64,000 bases of DNA from Linum tenue (GCA_946122785.1 CAMGYJ010000002.1:54399703-54463702); one strand, 5' to 3'; counted from the first letter of the stretch, positions 33,845 through 44,938 are shown. Program-made: numbers and translations. The notes: generated from the letters alone by a model not told the origin.

Positions 33845-34345
33845 TTTCATAATGCAAACCAGAAACACAATAAAGCAAACCACAAAAACAAACTAGAAAC
33901 ATCTTAATGCAGACCAAAAATCTATTAAAACAAATCAGAAACCTCACAAAGCAAACCATAGAATTTTCAAAAACACACCAGAAAACTCATAACGCAAACC
34001 ACAAACACGATAAAGCAAACCACAAAAACAAACCAGAAACCTCACAAAGCAAACCACAGAATTTTAAAAAACACACCAGAAACCTCATAATGCAAACCAC
34101 AAATACGTTAAAGCAAACCACAAAAACAAACCAGAAACCTCCTAATGCATACCACAAATCTCCTAAAACAAACCACAAACCCCTCAATGCAAACCACAAA
34201 ATTTTTGAAAGCAAACCAGAAAGTTCTCAATGCAAACCACAAACACGATAAAGCAAACCAGAAACTTGTCAATGCAAACCACAAACGCGATAAAGCAAAC
34301 CACAAAAGGCATACAAAAATGTGAGAAACCAAACCATAAATCTCA
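33845..34345. repeat. A-rich minisatellite-like array
   Basis: About 25 degenerate units of the form GCAAACCA(C/G)AAAC(C/A), spaced roughly 18-22 bp apart, fill about 500 bp. Translations on either strand are low-complexity (N-H-K-x-K-P-E-T; F-W-F-A-L) and are not genes. Confidence 0.85.
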
Positions 34346-34419
34346 CAATGCAGACCATAGCATCCGGTGGTCGTTGACCGTTGACCAGTCAACGAAGTTC
34401 TTTGACCAAACTCCGATGA

Positions 34420-34585
34420 CCGTCAGTGAGCAGATTCCGACGCCGATAGGCATATTCCGGCCCCGATGACTAGATTCCGACGCCGGTAAGCATATTCCGG
34501 CGACGGTGGCATATTCCGGCGGGGAAAAGCATATTCCGGTGACCGGCGGCCAGATTCCGGCGACCGGTGACCGAATTCCGGCGGC
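34420..34585. repeat. ATTCCGGCGACCGG array
   Basis: Roughly eight units built on (A/G)(T/A)ATTCCGGCG(A/G)C(C/G)GG, spaced about 20 bp apart, directly follow the A-rich array. Just before it (34370-34415) is a cluster of TTGACC/GGTCAA words. Confidence 0.8.
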
Positions 34586-34805
34586 CAAAATTTTTTTACA
34601 GAAAATAAAAAAATATTTTTTATTTTTTAATTATTTTTTCATAATGACAATTATACCCCTGCTTTGATTTTACACTAGTCAACTCAACTAATAAAAAGTC
34701 ATCACAACCCTAGCCTCCTATTGGTTGGAGACTAGTGTTGTTACAATATTTTTTTTTTTTTTTTTTGACAAAAGATAATCTTATATTGATTCACAAAAAA
34801 GGTAG

Positions 34806-37800
34806 TTACACCCTGGAATTCAGCCAGGTCTGGTAATCAAAAGAACGGCTACTGGTTGGGTACAAAGAAAGGGCTTTCCTAGCCACCATATGGGCTACCC
34901 TATTGTTACGCCGACCTACAAACCGTAAACTAGAACCTGCTTGGACCTGGAGACAACTATAAATTTCTTCAAGAACAGCTCCCATCCTGCTATCTCCAAG
35001 ATCCCCCCGATTGAGCTTGTCAATAATGACTTTGGCATCGCCTTCAAACCTCACGGCAGTAAGGCCTAGCCCACGACACCAAAGCACTGCCTCCCTAAGC
35101 ACCAACAGCTCCACAACCATCGGGTCATCAATAAACGGGAATTGCACACCCGACGCCAAACTGATCCCTCCTGAAGGGTACAGAAGCACCATTCCCCCAG
35201 CTGAATGAGATCCCCTCCTAATGGCCCCATCCCACCGACAAATCATCCTCTGGTCCCCTGCAACAATCAACAGCCCTGGGCTCACGGGAGCGGCTTGCGG
35301 GACAGACCGGACAGGCAGCCCAACCCATTCCTCATATTGCTGAGTGAACTGGCGCATCAGCACATGGATCCCAAATTGCTTCCCTTCAAAAACCACCCAG
35401 TTACGAGATCGCCAGATGCGCCAGAGAATGGCAACCACCGCCATAAACACCGTTGGCTGATTGGCCAAAGCCAGTAACTTTTTAAGGAACAAAGGAAACG
35501 TTTGACGAGGCAAACCCTCACCCAAATAGTCCAAACCCGAGTAATCCCAGAGAGCCCTCGCCACCGGACAATAAAGGAACAGATGCTCCAAAGATTCTGT
35601 GTTAGCCCAGCAAACCGGGCAACGAGGGTGTACCGGAATCTTACGTTCAATAAGAGCCTCAGTCGTTGGGAGGGCCCGAGAGAGGATTTGCCAGACAAAT
35701 ACCTTTAACTTCGGGGGAATGTTTGCCTCCCAGAGCCGAATCCAGCTTGCTTTATCCATACAACTGACAGAAGATTTCCACCCACCCCGCCTCTTATCGA
35801 GCGTAACAGCCAGGTGGTAGGCAGATTTAACCGAAAATAACCCATCCGCTGCCTCATTCCAAATCAACCTGTCTTCCATATTCAGCCTCGGAAGAGGAAT
35901 ACTTTTAATAGCTCGACAGGTAGGAGGATCAAACCACTGAGCAAGCTTGCGGTCACACCAACGCCCTTCCCCAGGACAAAGAACGTCAGCTACCACAGGG
36001 TCTCCCCCTTCAGGCAGTATACAGGGGTTATACTGCAGGGGGTCCAGCTGAAACTGAGGGATCCAATTGGACTTTAACAGAGAAACCGACTGGCCATTCC
36101 CGATTTGCCATCTTAAACCCTGTTCCAATAACTGACGCCCAAAGAGGATACTCTGCCACCCCCAGGAAGGCCGGGATCGGGCTGAAGCATCAAGAAAGGT
36201 CCCATTAGGGAAGTACTTCCCTTTATACACTTGGGCCAGAAGGGATTGGGGCTCAGTAAAGATACGCCACCCGATTTTGGCTAACAGGGCCTGATTAAAC
36301 TGCTCAAACCGACGAAATCCCATCCCCCCATCATGCTTGCTTCTGCACATTTGACGCCAGGAGATCCAATGAATCTTTGACTGTCCCTCTGCTGCCCCCC
36401 ACCAGAAACGAGCCACATGTTTATCTAGGAGACGGCACAGCGAGAGTGGCAATCTGAAGCAAGACATGACATGCAAGGGTAGAGCCAAAGCAATAGACTT
36501 AATGAGGGTCTCCTTAGCCGCCCAGGATAACATTTTCTGTTTCCAACCTTTTAGCCTCTCTAAAAGTTTTTCTTCCAAGTACCGGAACGTTGCCATTTTC
36601 GACCGAGCGAAAAGCGTGGGAAGCCCTAGGTACTTATCATGGACGCCTACTGCTCCAACCCCCAGAATTGTAGCCAGGAATTCCTGATCAGGCAGCACAA
36701 TATTTTTACTAAAGCATACTGCCGACTTTTCCAGGTTCACTCGTTGACCGCTCAATTCCTCATACTCATTCAAAACCACAATCAGATTCTCACATTCCTG
36801 AAGAGTACCCCTCAGAAATAAGTAGGAATCATCAGCGAAGAATAAATGAGAAATCCTGGGGGCACGAGGGGCCACCTTAACACCCTGAAGTTTCTTTTCC
36901 GTAATTGCCTTTCTCAAGAGGGCCGTAAACCCTTCAGTGCATATAACAAATAACAAAGGAGACAACGGATCTCCCTGCCGAAGCCCCCTAGAGGAAGTAA
37001 AATAACCAGACGGGGTTCCATTCATAAGTACGGAAAAAGAGGCGGAACGAAGGCACTCAAGAATCCAACCTTGCCAAACAGAGCTAAAGCCCATTTTATT
37101 CATAACCGCGAGTAGAAAGGGCCATTCGACTCTATCATAGGCCTTTTCCATGTCAACCTTTAGAGCCATGTACCCTTTCTTACCTCGAGTTTTGATTTTT
37201 AAGTAATGCATCAACTCATGGCCAAGGAGGATATTATCAATTATCTGACGATCACGGATAAACCCATTTTGACCCTCAGAGATGATATGAGGGAGGATGC
37301 TTGCAAGCCTCTCAGCCATGATCTTGGTTATGACTTTGTAAACAAATTGGCACAAACTAATTGGCCGTAACTGACGCACAGTTTCCACATTATCCACCTT
37401 GGGAATTAAGGTGAGCCAGGTATGATTGAAACTTTTGAGCATCCGACTCGTCTCAAAAAAGGAGCAGACAGCCGCAGTCACCGAATCCCCCACAACATCC
37501 CAGAAAGCCTTAAAGAATTTCCCCGTAAATCCATCAGACCCCGGGGCTTGTTTAGATCCCATGGAGAACACAGTTTTCCGGACTTCACAGGGTAAGACTT
37601 CGGCTGTCAAGGCAGCGTTCATTGCCGGAGTAACACTAGGCAAAATGGGGAGATTATCGACCCTCTCCGTCATATTAGGGATTTGAAGTTCAGAGGTGAA
37701 AAGAGATTGATAAAACTCCGTGGCAATGGCAGCTTTGCCTGGTTCCTCAGTAACCCAGTCACCATCCTCACTACGGAGACGAGCAACAAAATTTCGCTTC

Positions 37801-38900
37801 CTCCGAGCACGAGTAACCGTATGGAAATAGGAGGAATTTTGATCCCCCTTTTTCAGCCATCGGACCCTGGATTTTTGCTGCCAGTATATTTCCTCCGCCT
37901 CCCATTGACGGCTAAGCTCAATCTCGAGACGTCTCACCTCATCCCAATCTATGGGCTGCACCAATTTGATCCGCTCAATCTCCGCCTGGAGGGTCTTGAT
38001 ATTCCGAAGGGAATTTGTAGTGCCTGCCCTACTCCAATCATAGAGTAAATGACGGAGTCGTTTGAGACGCTCCCAGAGGCGGAACATAGGCGTCCCTTGG
38101 ATTTCCTCCCGCCAAACATAGTTAACCATAGCCCTAACTTCAGGATTATCGGCCCAACGGGCATCAAACCGAAAAAGGGGCCGGGTGTTCCGGGTATAGG
38201 GCTTGTCCGATAGGAGGAGAGCACGATGGTCCGACCCCTGGTCCGTGAAATGCTTCACCAAAGTGTCCGGGAACCGATCAATCCAAGGGTGGGAGCACAG
38301 AGCACGATCCAAACGTTCACGAATACAGGCCACCCCCATTCGTTTGTTTGTCCAGGTGAATTGATCACCTTGATATCCCGGGTCATGGAGGCCAAGGTTC
38401 TGGACAAAATCACGCAGGCTTAGAGATTGGGTAGCATTCCAAGGTAAGCCGCCATCCTTCTCACTCTCATGAAGAGTAGTGTTGAAATCGCCAATAACAG
38501 TATATGGAAAATGAATGTTTCCACAAATCTCTTGTAACTGGGCCAATTGAGTGGCACGAAGACCAAGATTACAACTAATGTAAACGAAAACCACCACATA
38601 AGAGAAATCCACTTCATTAACTTGTACGCAAATACAAAAATTAGAATGAAAAAACACCGAAGCATCAACTTCGGGGGACCAAGCAACAACTAAACCTCCC
38701 GATGCCTCAATCGCATCAACAAAGAAACAACAAGAAGAAACAAAACCTAGCCCCCGCATACGACGGGAAACTACACGCCGACTCGATCGTGTCTCCGAGA
38801 AGAATACAAGATCCGGCTTATTGGAACGAACTAGCCCTACAGCTGTTTGGAATGTGAGGGATGGTCCAATTCCTCTCACATTCCAGGCGAGAAGCCTCAT
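34806..38900 (-). CDS. LINE ORF2: endonuclease-reverse transcriptase-RNase H
   Basis: This 1364-residue polyprotein performs target-primed reverse transcription. The apurinic-type endonuclease lies at about residues 1-230, with N7 (WNVRG), E36 (SETR), D138 and N140 (GDFN) and D224-H225 (GSDH). The reverse transcriptase lies at about 480-760: motif A KVDMEKAYDRVEW (D583), motif B GLRQGDPLSPLLF, and motif C FADD at 688-691. The zinc-binding zf-RVT region is near 1020-1110 (FVWQILSRALPTTEALIE; CPVCWANTESLEHLFLYC). A C-terminal plant-type RNase H is near 1220-1345 (CRWDGA, VELLVLREA, FEGDAKVI, RRNNRVAHMVA). All signature residues checked are present and there is no stop. Its ATG overlaps the ORF1 stop as ATGA. 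Confidence 0.95.
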   Translation of the reverse strand: MRLLAWNVRGIGPSLTFQTAVGLVRSNKPDLVFFSETRSSRRVVSRRMRGLGFVSSCCFFVDAIEASGGLVVAWSPEVDASVFFHSNFCICVQVNEVDFSYVVVFVYISCNLGLRATQLAQLQEICGNIHFPYTVIGDFNTTLHESEKDGGLPWNATQSLSLRDFVQNLGLHDPGYQGDQFTWTNKRMGVACIRERLDRALCSHPWIDRFPDTLVKHFTDQGSDHRALLLSDKPYTRNTRPLFRFDARWADNPEVRAMVNYVWREEIQGTPMFRLWERLKRLRHLLYDWSRAGTTNSLRNIKTLQAEIERIKLVQPIDWDEVRRLEIELSRQWEAEEIYWQQKSRVRWLKKGDQNSSYFHTVTRARRKRNFVARLRSEDGDWVTEEPGKAAIATEFYQSLFTSELQIPNMTERVDNLPILPSVTPAMNAALTAEVLPCEVRKTVFSMGSKQAPGSDGFTGKFFKAFWDVVGDSVTAAVCSFFETSRMLKSFNHTWLTLIPKVDNVETVRQLRPISLCQFVYKVITKIMAERLASILPHIISEGQNGFIRDRQIIDNILLGHELMHYLKIKTRGKKGYMALKVDMEKAYDRVEWPFLLAVMNKMGFSSVWQGWILECLRSASFSVLMNGTPSGYFTSSRGLRQGDPLSPLLFVICTEGFTALLRKAITEKKLQGVKVAPRAPRISHLFFADDSYLFLRGTLQECENLIVVLNEYEELSGQRVNLEKSAVCFSKNIVLPDQEFLATILGVGAVGVHDKYLGLPTLFARSKMATFRYLEEKLLERLKGWKQKMLSWAAKETLIKSIALALPLHVMSCFRLPLSLCRLLDKHVARFWWGAAEGQSKIHWISWRQMCRSKHDGGMGFRRFEQFNQALLAKIGWRIFTEPQSLLAQVYKGKYFPNGTFLDASARSRPSWGWQSILFGRQLLEQGLRWQIGNGQSVSLLKSNWIPQFQLDPLQYNPCILPEGGDPVVADVLCPGEGRWCDRKLAQWFDPPTCRAIKSIPLPRLNMEDRLIWNEAADGLFSVKSAYHLAVTLDKRRGGWKSSVSCMDKASWIRLWEANIPPKLKVFVWQILSRALPTTEALIERKIPVHPRCPVCWANTESLEHLFLYCPVARALWDYSGLDYLGEGLPRQTFPLFLKKLLALANQPTVFMAVVAILWRIWRSRNWVVFEGKQFGIHVLMRQFTQQYEEWVGLPVRSVPQAAPVSPGLLIVAGDQRMICRWDGAIRRGSHSAGGMVLLYPSGGISLASGVQFPFIDDPMVVELLVLREAVLWCRGLGLTAVRFEGDAKVIIDKLNRGDLGDSRMGAVLEEIYSCLQVQAGSSLRFVGRRNNRVAHMVARKALSLYPTSSRSFDYQTWLNSRV

Positions 38901-40774
38901 TTATCTGGCTGGGGCCACTCGAGGCTGGCTTCCTCCACCTTCTCTATTTCATCCGTCTCTTCCACAAATTGTTTCTTTGGAATGGGAGACTCAGTAGTAG
39001 CACCATCAACAGAATCCAAAGATCTCTTAACTCCCCCAATGGCAGTATTACACATGTTGGATCCATAAACATTCAGGCCTAACTGGCCATCCTCACTTCC
39101 ATCCAACTCCTGTTGCCTGTTTCGTTCCATGGTTCGGGGCTTGCGCACCCATTTCTTAGTGGGGGAATCATTCATACCCAACCCACTCTCGAAAGCCTGA
39201 ACCACCTTCTGCACCCGGCCAGTTTGGATATCCTCAGAGGGATGGCTCTCGCCATGAATGCGACGCTTGATTTCGAACGAAAGATGGTCATCTTCAGAGA
39301 GCGTCGCGTCTGAGTCCACTGGTGAGGAACGATCAGGGAGGGATCCCACCGGGTCAACCCTCTTCTTCTGCGGGGACATACCCAAATTCTCCTCCAAAAT
39401 AATACTCCCCTCTTCGTGCACCCTCGGGGCTGGGGCAACACCCTTGATTAGTTTACGGCCCCGCCGAGGCCGATTGGCAGCAGCAACCACGGGCGGACAC
39501 TGAGCTTTCTCCATGTTCCGATCCACCAGCTTGTCCCCACGCAACACCCAGCCTCCTTGCGCCTTGGGTTGTCTCCCATTTTTCTTTGGGGCACGAGACC
39601 CCAGGTTAGGTGTAACCACATTCTTCCTCAAAGGAACCTCCTGCACCACGAATTCATCTTCGGATTCTGCTTCCAGGAGAAGGCGCCGCCGTCGGGAATG
39701 GGCCGGACTTTGACTGTCGGTCGGTGGAGCAGGGGCTGGAGATTCCCGCCGAGTCTCTCTAGTCTTCTCCTTCTGTCTGGCAACGTGCCCACCGGCCAGG
39801 GGAACTTGCTTAACAGTACTGCTCCTGCCCCGTCGTCTACTCTCCTTCCCCGGCAGGCGGGACCCAGTCGAACGGGAGGTATGATTCTCCGACGGCGGAA
39901 TACTGCGGCCCTGGCTCCGGATCTGTATCTTCGGACCTTTTGCAACTGGAAATCGGAGTGGGCTACGTCCCTGCTTCAGCACAGGAGGTTCCGTTTTCAT
40001 GAACGGATGAGTGGAAGAGCCCATCCACAGCGGACTCTCTTCAACCAGAGGCGCCTTTTCCAGGTCCAATTCCCGCCTCATCTCAGCCTCACGACCGCGA
40101 GCAGGAGCCTGGGCATGCCCATTATTTTTCCCGATCTCCCGATTAACCCAAACCGTTCTAGTCGGGTAGTGAGGCAGCTGATCTTCATCATCGAAGAGCT
40201 GGCGGCCCATCTTTTTGGTTGACATCTGCGGACCAAACCGCTCTTTGCCGGACGGCGGAGGGAATGAGCACGATTGACGCGAATGCCCCACTCTCCCGCA
40301 ATGATAACAGAAACTCGGTAAATGCTCGTATTTCAGGCGAATCCAAAAGCCCCCGGTCTCTTCGTTTGTCGCCATAACCTGAGACCTCAGGGGTTTTGAA
40401 AAATCCAGCAAGACTTTAACTTTGATGAAACGCTGATCCGATTCCGTGCAGGAGAACCGCCCCACCTCCAAGACACGACCGATCATTGCGGCCGCCACTT
40501 TGCGCCCAAATTGGTGTGTGCAAAACTCTTGTTGAATGTCCCACAACTGCACGCGGAAGGGGGCAAGAGCAAGCTCCTCAAACGTTCTTCGACTTATCGC
40601 AGGGGTCCATGATCGGAGATGCAGGATTTTATCACCAAGGACCCACGACGATTGCTTAAGAATCCAGGTCTTCGCCGCCTTAGTGGGAAGAATGAACTCG
40701 AAGAGGCCATGAGCGGCCACTCTGACCCGAATCCGGCCACGCCCCTGCCATGGGTTATTCACCAGTTCGCGCAT
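38897..40774 (-). CDS. LINE ORF1: DUF4283/zinc-knuckle RNA-binding protein
   Basis: This is the nucleic-acid-binding protein of the LINE particle, 625 residues from the first Met. The reading frame continues upstream to about 40829, so the true N-terminus of the DUF4283 domain is lost. Residues 1-130 carry the rest of DUF4283 (GLFEFILPTKAAKTWILKQS, then LHLRSWTP). A CCHC zinc knuckle follows at 156-169 (CYHCGRVGHSRQSC). After that comes a long basic, Ser/Pro/Arg-rich disordered region. It ends PDK just as ORF2 begins, with a 4-nt ATGA overlap. Confidence 0.9.
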   Translation of the reverse strand: MRELVNNPWQGRGRIRVRVAAHGLFEFILPTKAAKTWILKQSSWVLGDKILHLRSWTPAISRRTFEELALAPFRVQLWDIQQEFCTHQFGRKVAAAMIGRVLEVGRFSCTESDQRFIKVKVLLDFSKPLRSQVMATNEETGGFWIRLKYEHLPSFCYHCGRVGHSRQSCSFPPPSGKERFGPQMSTKKMGRQLFDDEDQLPHYPTRTVWVNREIGKNNGHAQAPARGREAEMRRELDLEKAPLVEESPLWMGSSTHPFMKTEPPVLKQGRSPLRFPVAKGPKIQIRSQGRSIPPSENHTSRSTGSRLPGKESRRRGRSSTVKQVPLAGGHVARQKEKTRETRRESPAPAPPTDSQSPAHSRRRRLLLEAESEDEFVVQEVPLRKNVVTPNLGSRAPKKNGRQPKAQGGWVLRGDKLVDRNMEKAQCPPVVAAANRPRRGRKLIKGVAPAPRVHEEGSIILEENLGMSPQKKRVDPVGSLPDRSSPVDSDATLSEDDHLSFEIKRRIHGESHPSEDIQTGRVQKVVQAFESGLGMNDSPTKKWVRKPRTMERNRQQELDGSEDGQLGLNVYGSNMCNTAIGGVKRSLDSVDGATTESPIPKKQFVEETDEIEKVEEASLEWPQPDK

Positions 40775-40829
40775 CTCAAGGGTGGAGAAACTGCGATCAG
40801 TGAAAAGGCGACCAAGCAGGGAGCAATCA

Positions 40830-41934
40830 TAGTGTTATAGTATCTAGTCCCTAAACTCCCAATTTTTTCCTATCCGTGACTTTAGTGCCATCTCAATGTT
40901 TCTGCTTCGATTCCTTCATTCACACTGTTAGAGAGTGCTATAAGATCCAGCATAACCTTCTCTCAACAACTCGAGTTATTGGGACCAACTGGTTTATGAC
41001 ATGGTATCAGAGCTGGTTTGGCCAAGTGGTTGTGTGTTCGAATCTCCACGACCCCCAATATTAACCGTTATCTTCAAGCACATGCTATGGTGGGCCAATA
41101 TTGAAATTACTCGATACTGCTGCCTTCAATCTTTTTCGGCGATGATTTTTTGTTTGACGGTCAAGGAAATGGGTCTCGCGGGCGGCATGTGGAGCTTTAG
41201 AATTGCGATGGGGGATTGGGTTTTGCTTTGCTCTTTTCTCTTTACCGTCGAGATATCGGAATTGAGCTCATTTAATTGAATTAAATTTTGTTGATAGGAA
41301 GAAGAATACCATGGTTCAAATTTAAAAATTAAAACTTATTAAAAAGTTAAAAAAAAATTAATATAATTTAATAGTCAAACCAATAATCGGCAAGCTTTTT
41401 GAAATGAAAATTTAATAGTCTTTAATGAAATTACAAAATGTAGGGCATTGTCTATTGGGAAAAGCTTTCAGTTTATTCTCGAGAAATGTCAAGAAAGAAA
41501 CAACAATCCGATAAAATACACCCTGCTAAACCCAACCATTTCTATTACACCAATATCCAAGATCTAAAATCAAAATACACCAACTCTAACAAAGACAATG
41601 AAATGGCTTTATGTGTCACTCTATGGGCAGCCCAATTGACAACTTTAAGAACCGCCCTCAATTTAACAATCTATCTTAATCATTTCGCTTTCAAACAAGC
41701 AAAGTCCAGCCATGAATAGGATAATCAGTCCACAGTTTCAACCAATAATCGAAACCCAATCAAGATCCATTTCTTTCTGGCCCAGCCAAGCCTGAACCAA
41801 TCTCTGTTGAACTAACCGCCATATAGAAAAGAAACTCAATTCAGGGGTGAGATAGCGTCACAACCCACTTTGTAGCCATTGGATACGTTCTCTCTCCTGT
41901 CTCTCTTTTGTGTTTGACTCTTCCAGAATATCAC
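40830..41934. other. Intergenic DNA with an LTR-element remnant
   Basis: TGGTATCAGAGC at about 41002-41013, preceded by LTR-like text and followed by TGTGTTCGAATC, looks like the junction of an old LTR and its primer-binding site. No second LTR or coding part is seen. The remainder is AT-rich and empty. Confidence 0.4.
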
Positions 41935-42694
41935 ATTAAAAATCACAATTAAGGCAATATAGGGCAAGTATGTTTTAAAAGTAAAACCCGGGTCGGTCCA
42001 TGTACCCATACTTCGATTGTTTGAAACATTATCTAGCAATTGATTTTTGTTTAAAACTACGATTTATGACTAAAATGATTGGATAAGTAAATGGTTTGAA
42101 CACTAGTTGGGAAGGCTTCACCCGGGTGTTGCTCCCCCTAGCTAACAATCATGATTTGTCGGATCGACTGCAAATGTGTGGTAAAGCCGGCTGTAAACCG
42201 TAGGGAAGTGCAACAAGTGAAGAACCGTCACTCTCTCGGTCTCTAGGCCAAGGGATATCAAATCAAGCTACCAAGGTAACTCTCTTGGCCCAAGTGACTA
42301 AGGGTTGCCTACTTCACCCTCGAACTATAGTTCGGAAGGCCAAATTACAACCTACCAAAGGTGCTAATAGTATTAAGAGGTTTGCCCTAATCCAACCTAG
42401 GTTGGTGACACAATTGGCCAAGGAATTCTAACTTTTACAAGCCTCTTAACAAGAAGGGGATTTTCCTCTACCTAGGTCAAAATGGCATAAGAACTGGAAA
42501 TGCAAGAGCACACATTATCTTCATGAAAATACCTCATAACTTGTATTAAAACACAACCACACACGAGACATTCAATCCATACAAACATTCACATAATTGT
42601 AGCTAGGGTTTACAAGCACCCAAGTGAAAGAAAGGTCTACTCCATGCTAAGTAGAGGGAAAACACAAGGGAGAAGAGAGTTCCATCTTGGAGAT
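41935..42694 (-). repeat. Uncharacterised dispersed repeat, copy 2 (main part)
   Basis: This is the reverse-complement, diverged partner of 7580-8340. It shares AGATAATGTTTCAAACAATC, CTTCCCTACGGTTTACAGCC (against GGTTAGCAACC), TTTTGACCTAGGTAGAGGAA and CTTAGCATGGAG in the same order. It stops at 42695, where a gypsy element is inserted. The remaining part reappears at 47192-47310. Confidence 0.7.
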
Positions 42695-43634
42695 TGATAA
42701 CACCCAAGAGGGGTGTTTTGATCAGAATTGCACAGCTTCTCAAGGTAAAACAAGGGACTCAGAAAATAGAGTTTCAAACAAGCTCGGTTAAGCTTGTTTG
42801 AGGCAAAATTGACGGAAAACGAAAGAGGAATCTCACACCATGTAGATCACATAATCGTTATGTCGATGACTTCGATGTAATTGAGCGTGATTCCTCAATC
42901 AATAGGCGAGGGTTCAGCAAGCTTTGATCACAACCAAAACTAAAACAAACTCCCAACTCGCACGTTGGGAAATTTGGGGTTTTTTACTCAAATTCAACTC
43001 TGAATGGTACAATACACTATTGAGGCCTTTTATAGGCTTAAACAAACTCAAACAAAGCTAAAGACTACGTAAGATTAACCTAATTCAACAAGGGAACTAA
43101 ATTACACATGTAATCCGAATAGGACTTGGAATCCTTATGGGATTCAGATTGCTGGCAGTTCGAGGGAGCTTCTTTGGGAGCCTCGAAAATGGTCTTCCAA
43201 GCTGAATCAATCTCATCCAATTCCTTCTCTGGTTTTAGAAAGTGTTCTAGTTTCCATTCCAACTCAAATCAACATCTGGATGTGTCCCAAACTCCAGATG
43301 TTAGGCTCCAAAGTAGGCACCTTGAACTAGTTATTTGCCTTAGCCAAAAATAGGCAGATTCTCAGTTTTGACTTGGCAACTTGGAGAGCTTCAATCATGG
43401 CCTTCCAGACATCATCTTGAACTTCTCGGTCTTCCATCTTTCATAGGGATACTCCACCTTTAAAAAAAGCCATCAAACTCGAATTTCCATTGAATGAATT
43501 GAACGAACCAAGCCTCCAAAGTTGGTAACCTGAAACATACAAAACACTTAGCCAAATTTTGTGTTCATTGTTCCTCAATGACCTTGCTTCTTGATCAATC
43601 CATGGAAGCTTCAATGGCAAGAAATTTGGGATCA
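42695..43634 (-). repeat. 3' LTR of the gypsy element
   Basis: This is about 940 bp beginning (minus strand) TGATCCCAAATTTC right after the polypurine tract and ending GTTATCA. Its inner 843 bp match the other LTR. Confidence 0.8.
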
Positions 43635-44347
43635 TATCGGGCCCCCCTGTTGAAAAAGGTTTGCCCTCAAAGCTTGGGCCTTTTTTGCTTCAAAATAATC
43701 ACAAAATTTATCCCAAATTGGATCCCATGTAGGCTTCTCGAACGCCCTATTCTTGAATTGGAGAACACTATTCTTCGTCGAACAGATTGGGGATTTTTTC
43801 CTCAGGGATCTCTAGCATAATTCGACACTGTCCCGAGCTTCGCCTGACTTCCAATTGCATTTATGTGCCAGTCGCCAGTGTCGACCCATCTCCTTAAATG
43901 TCGAATCGCCAACTTGAAGTTTCCCGCCATCGTCGTCATTCAAAAAGAAGGAACCCAAATTTTCGATTTTGATTTTGGGGATTTTGATTTCAGTTATCGC
44001 CACATTCAATTGACGATTTCTAAAGCTTCCTTGGACTTCCCTCGACGATTCCGTATTAGCAGTTTGGATTGAATCGTGCCCAAACTCTTTAACCAATAAC
44101 CCTGAATTTTGGTCATGTTTGCTCATTTCTAGGGGTTTTTGGCTAGAATTCGATCCATCGATTGAGGTTGAATCGATGCCAATGGATCCATGTGAGAGCT
44201 TCTCGGTGGTCCAGGAAAGGTTTCTGCACCGCTAGGATGGATTGACTTGCACCCCAAGTCTCCACCCAGTAGACCCTCTATCCTCCCCTACCTCGCCGTC
44301 GACGAGGAACAGAGCTGCTGCTTCTCGGGCCGGTGTGGGCTTCTTTC

Positions 44348-44938
44348 TCATCGTAGAGCAGCAAGCACCAGCCTTTGGGAAATTAAACTCGTCCATGTAC
44401 CCTTCCCTTCCTTCTCTTGAGCTCGATTGGACTCCAGTTGCCTTTGGTCGTTACGAACCTCGATCGGTGACAGAGGTGTCAGTTTGAGCTTCTTCCCTTC
44501 ATGCTGGAAAGTATAGCAGTTTGATCTGCCATGGTGGGTAACTCCACGATCGCACTGCCAAGGTCTTCCCAAAAGGATATGAGCAACATGCATAGGAGCT
44601 ACTTCACAAAGAATTTGATCCTTGTATTGATCGATTTCAAACTCAACCCATGCCTGCTTTGTCACCTTCACAGCTTCATGATCATCGAGTCAATGCAGGC
44701 TATAGGGCTCGTGATGCTTGATAGTGCTCAAGCCAAGCTTCCTCACAGTCTCCAAGCTAACGACGTTGGTGTAGCTCCCGCCGTTGACCACCACTGACGA
44801 CGTTTTTCCTTTAATTGTGCAGCGGGTGTGAAACAAGTTGTCACGCTGTTGAGCTTCAGCCATTGCTTCAAGGGTGAGGACTCTTCTATTGACGAGGAGA
44901 GGCCCACCCGAAGGTTCCATCTCAATGTTCTCATCCAC
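44348..44938 (-). pseudogene. Gypsy aspartic protease relic with Asp-to-Asn active site
   Basis: The family text is clear: LFHTRCTIKGKTSSVVVNGG, then SYTNVVSLETVRKLGL, then VKVTKQAWVEFEIDQYKD, then VAPMHVAHILLGRPWQCDRG. The catalytic motif of these proteases is D-G-G; here it reads N-G-G (codon at 44783-44785). One in-frame stop separates YSLH from LDDHEAVKV. It is non-functional. Confidence 0.85.

Larger units (their letters stand above)
34749..40829 (-). mobile_element. Near full-length LINE (plant L1 type), about 6.1 kb
   Basis: Two long intact ORFs on the minus strand are followed by a 3' tail and an 18-A tract (T run 34749-34766). ORF1 frame is open to the 5' edge near 40829 (DCSLLGRLFTDRSFSTLE precedes the first Met), so the copy is slightly 5'-truncated inside ORF1. 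A degenerate target duplication is possible: TAGTGTT occurs beside both ends (about 34733 and 40830). Both ORFs lack stops, which points to a young insertion. Confidence 0.93.

Noticed and set aside
33907..34392. Frames of 75-114 codons over the A-rich array on both strands
   Set aside because: Translations are the repeat itself; no conserved protein.
37426..38048. Plus-strand frames of 86-121 codons opposite LINE ORF2
   Set aside because: Antisense shadows of a strongly supported reverse transcriptase gene.
34733..40836. TAGTGTT as target duplication of the intact LINE
   Set aside because: Only seven bases and not directly against the A tail; noted as possible, not used as evidence.
40994..41045. 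tRNA-like text (TGGTATCAGAGC ... TTCGAATC)
   Set aside because: No cloverleaf or anticodon arm; fits an LTR primer-binding site.
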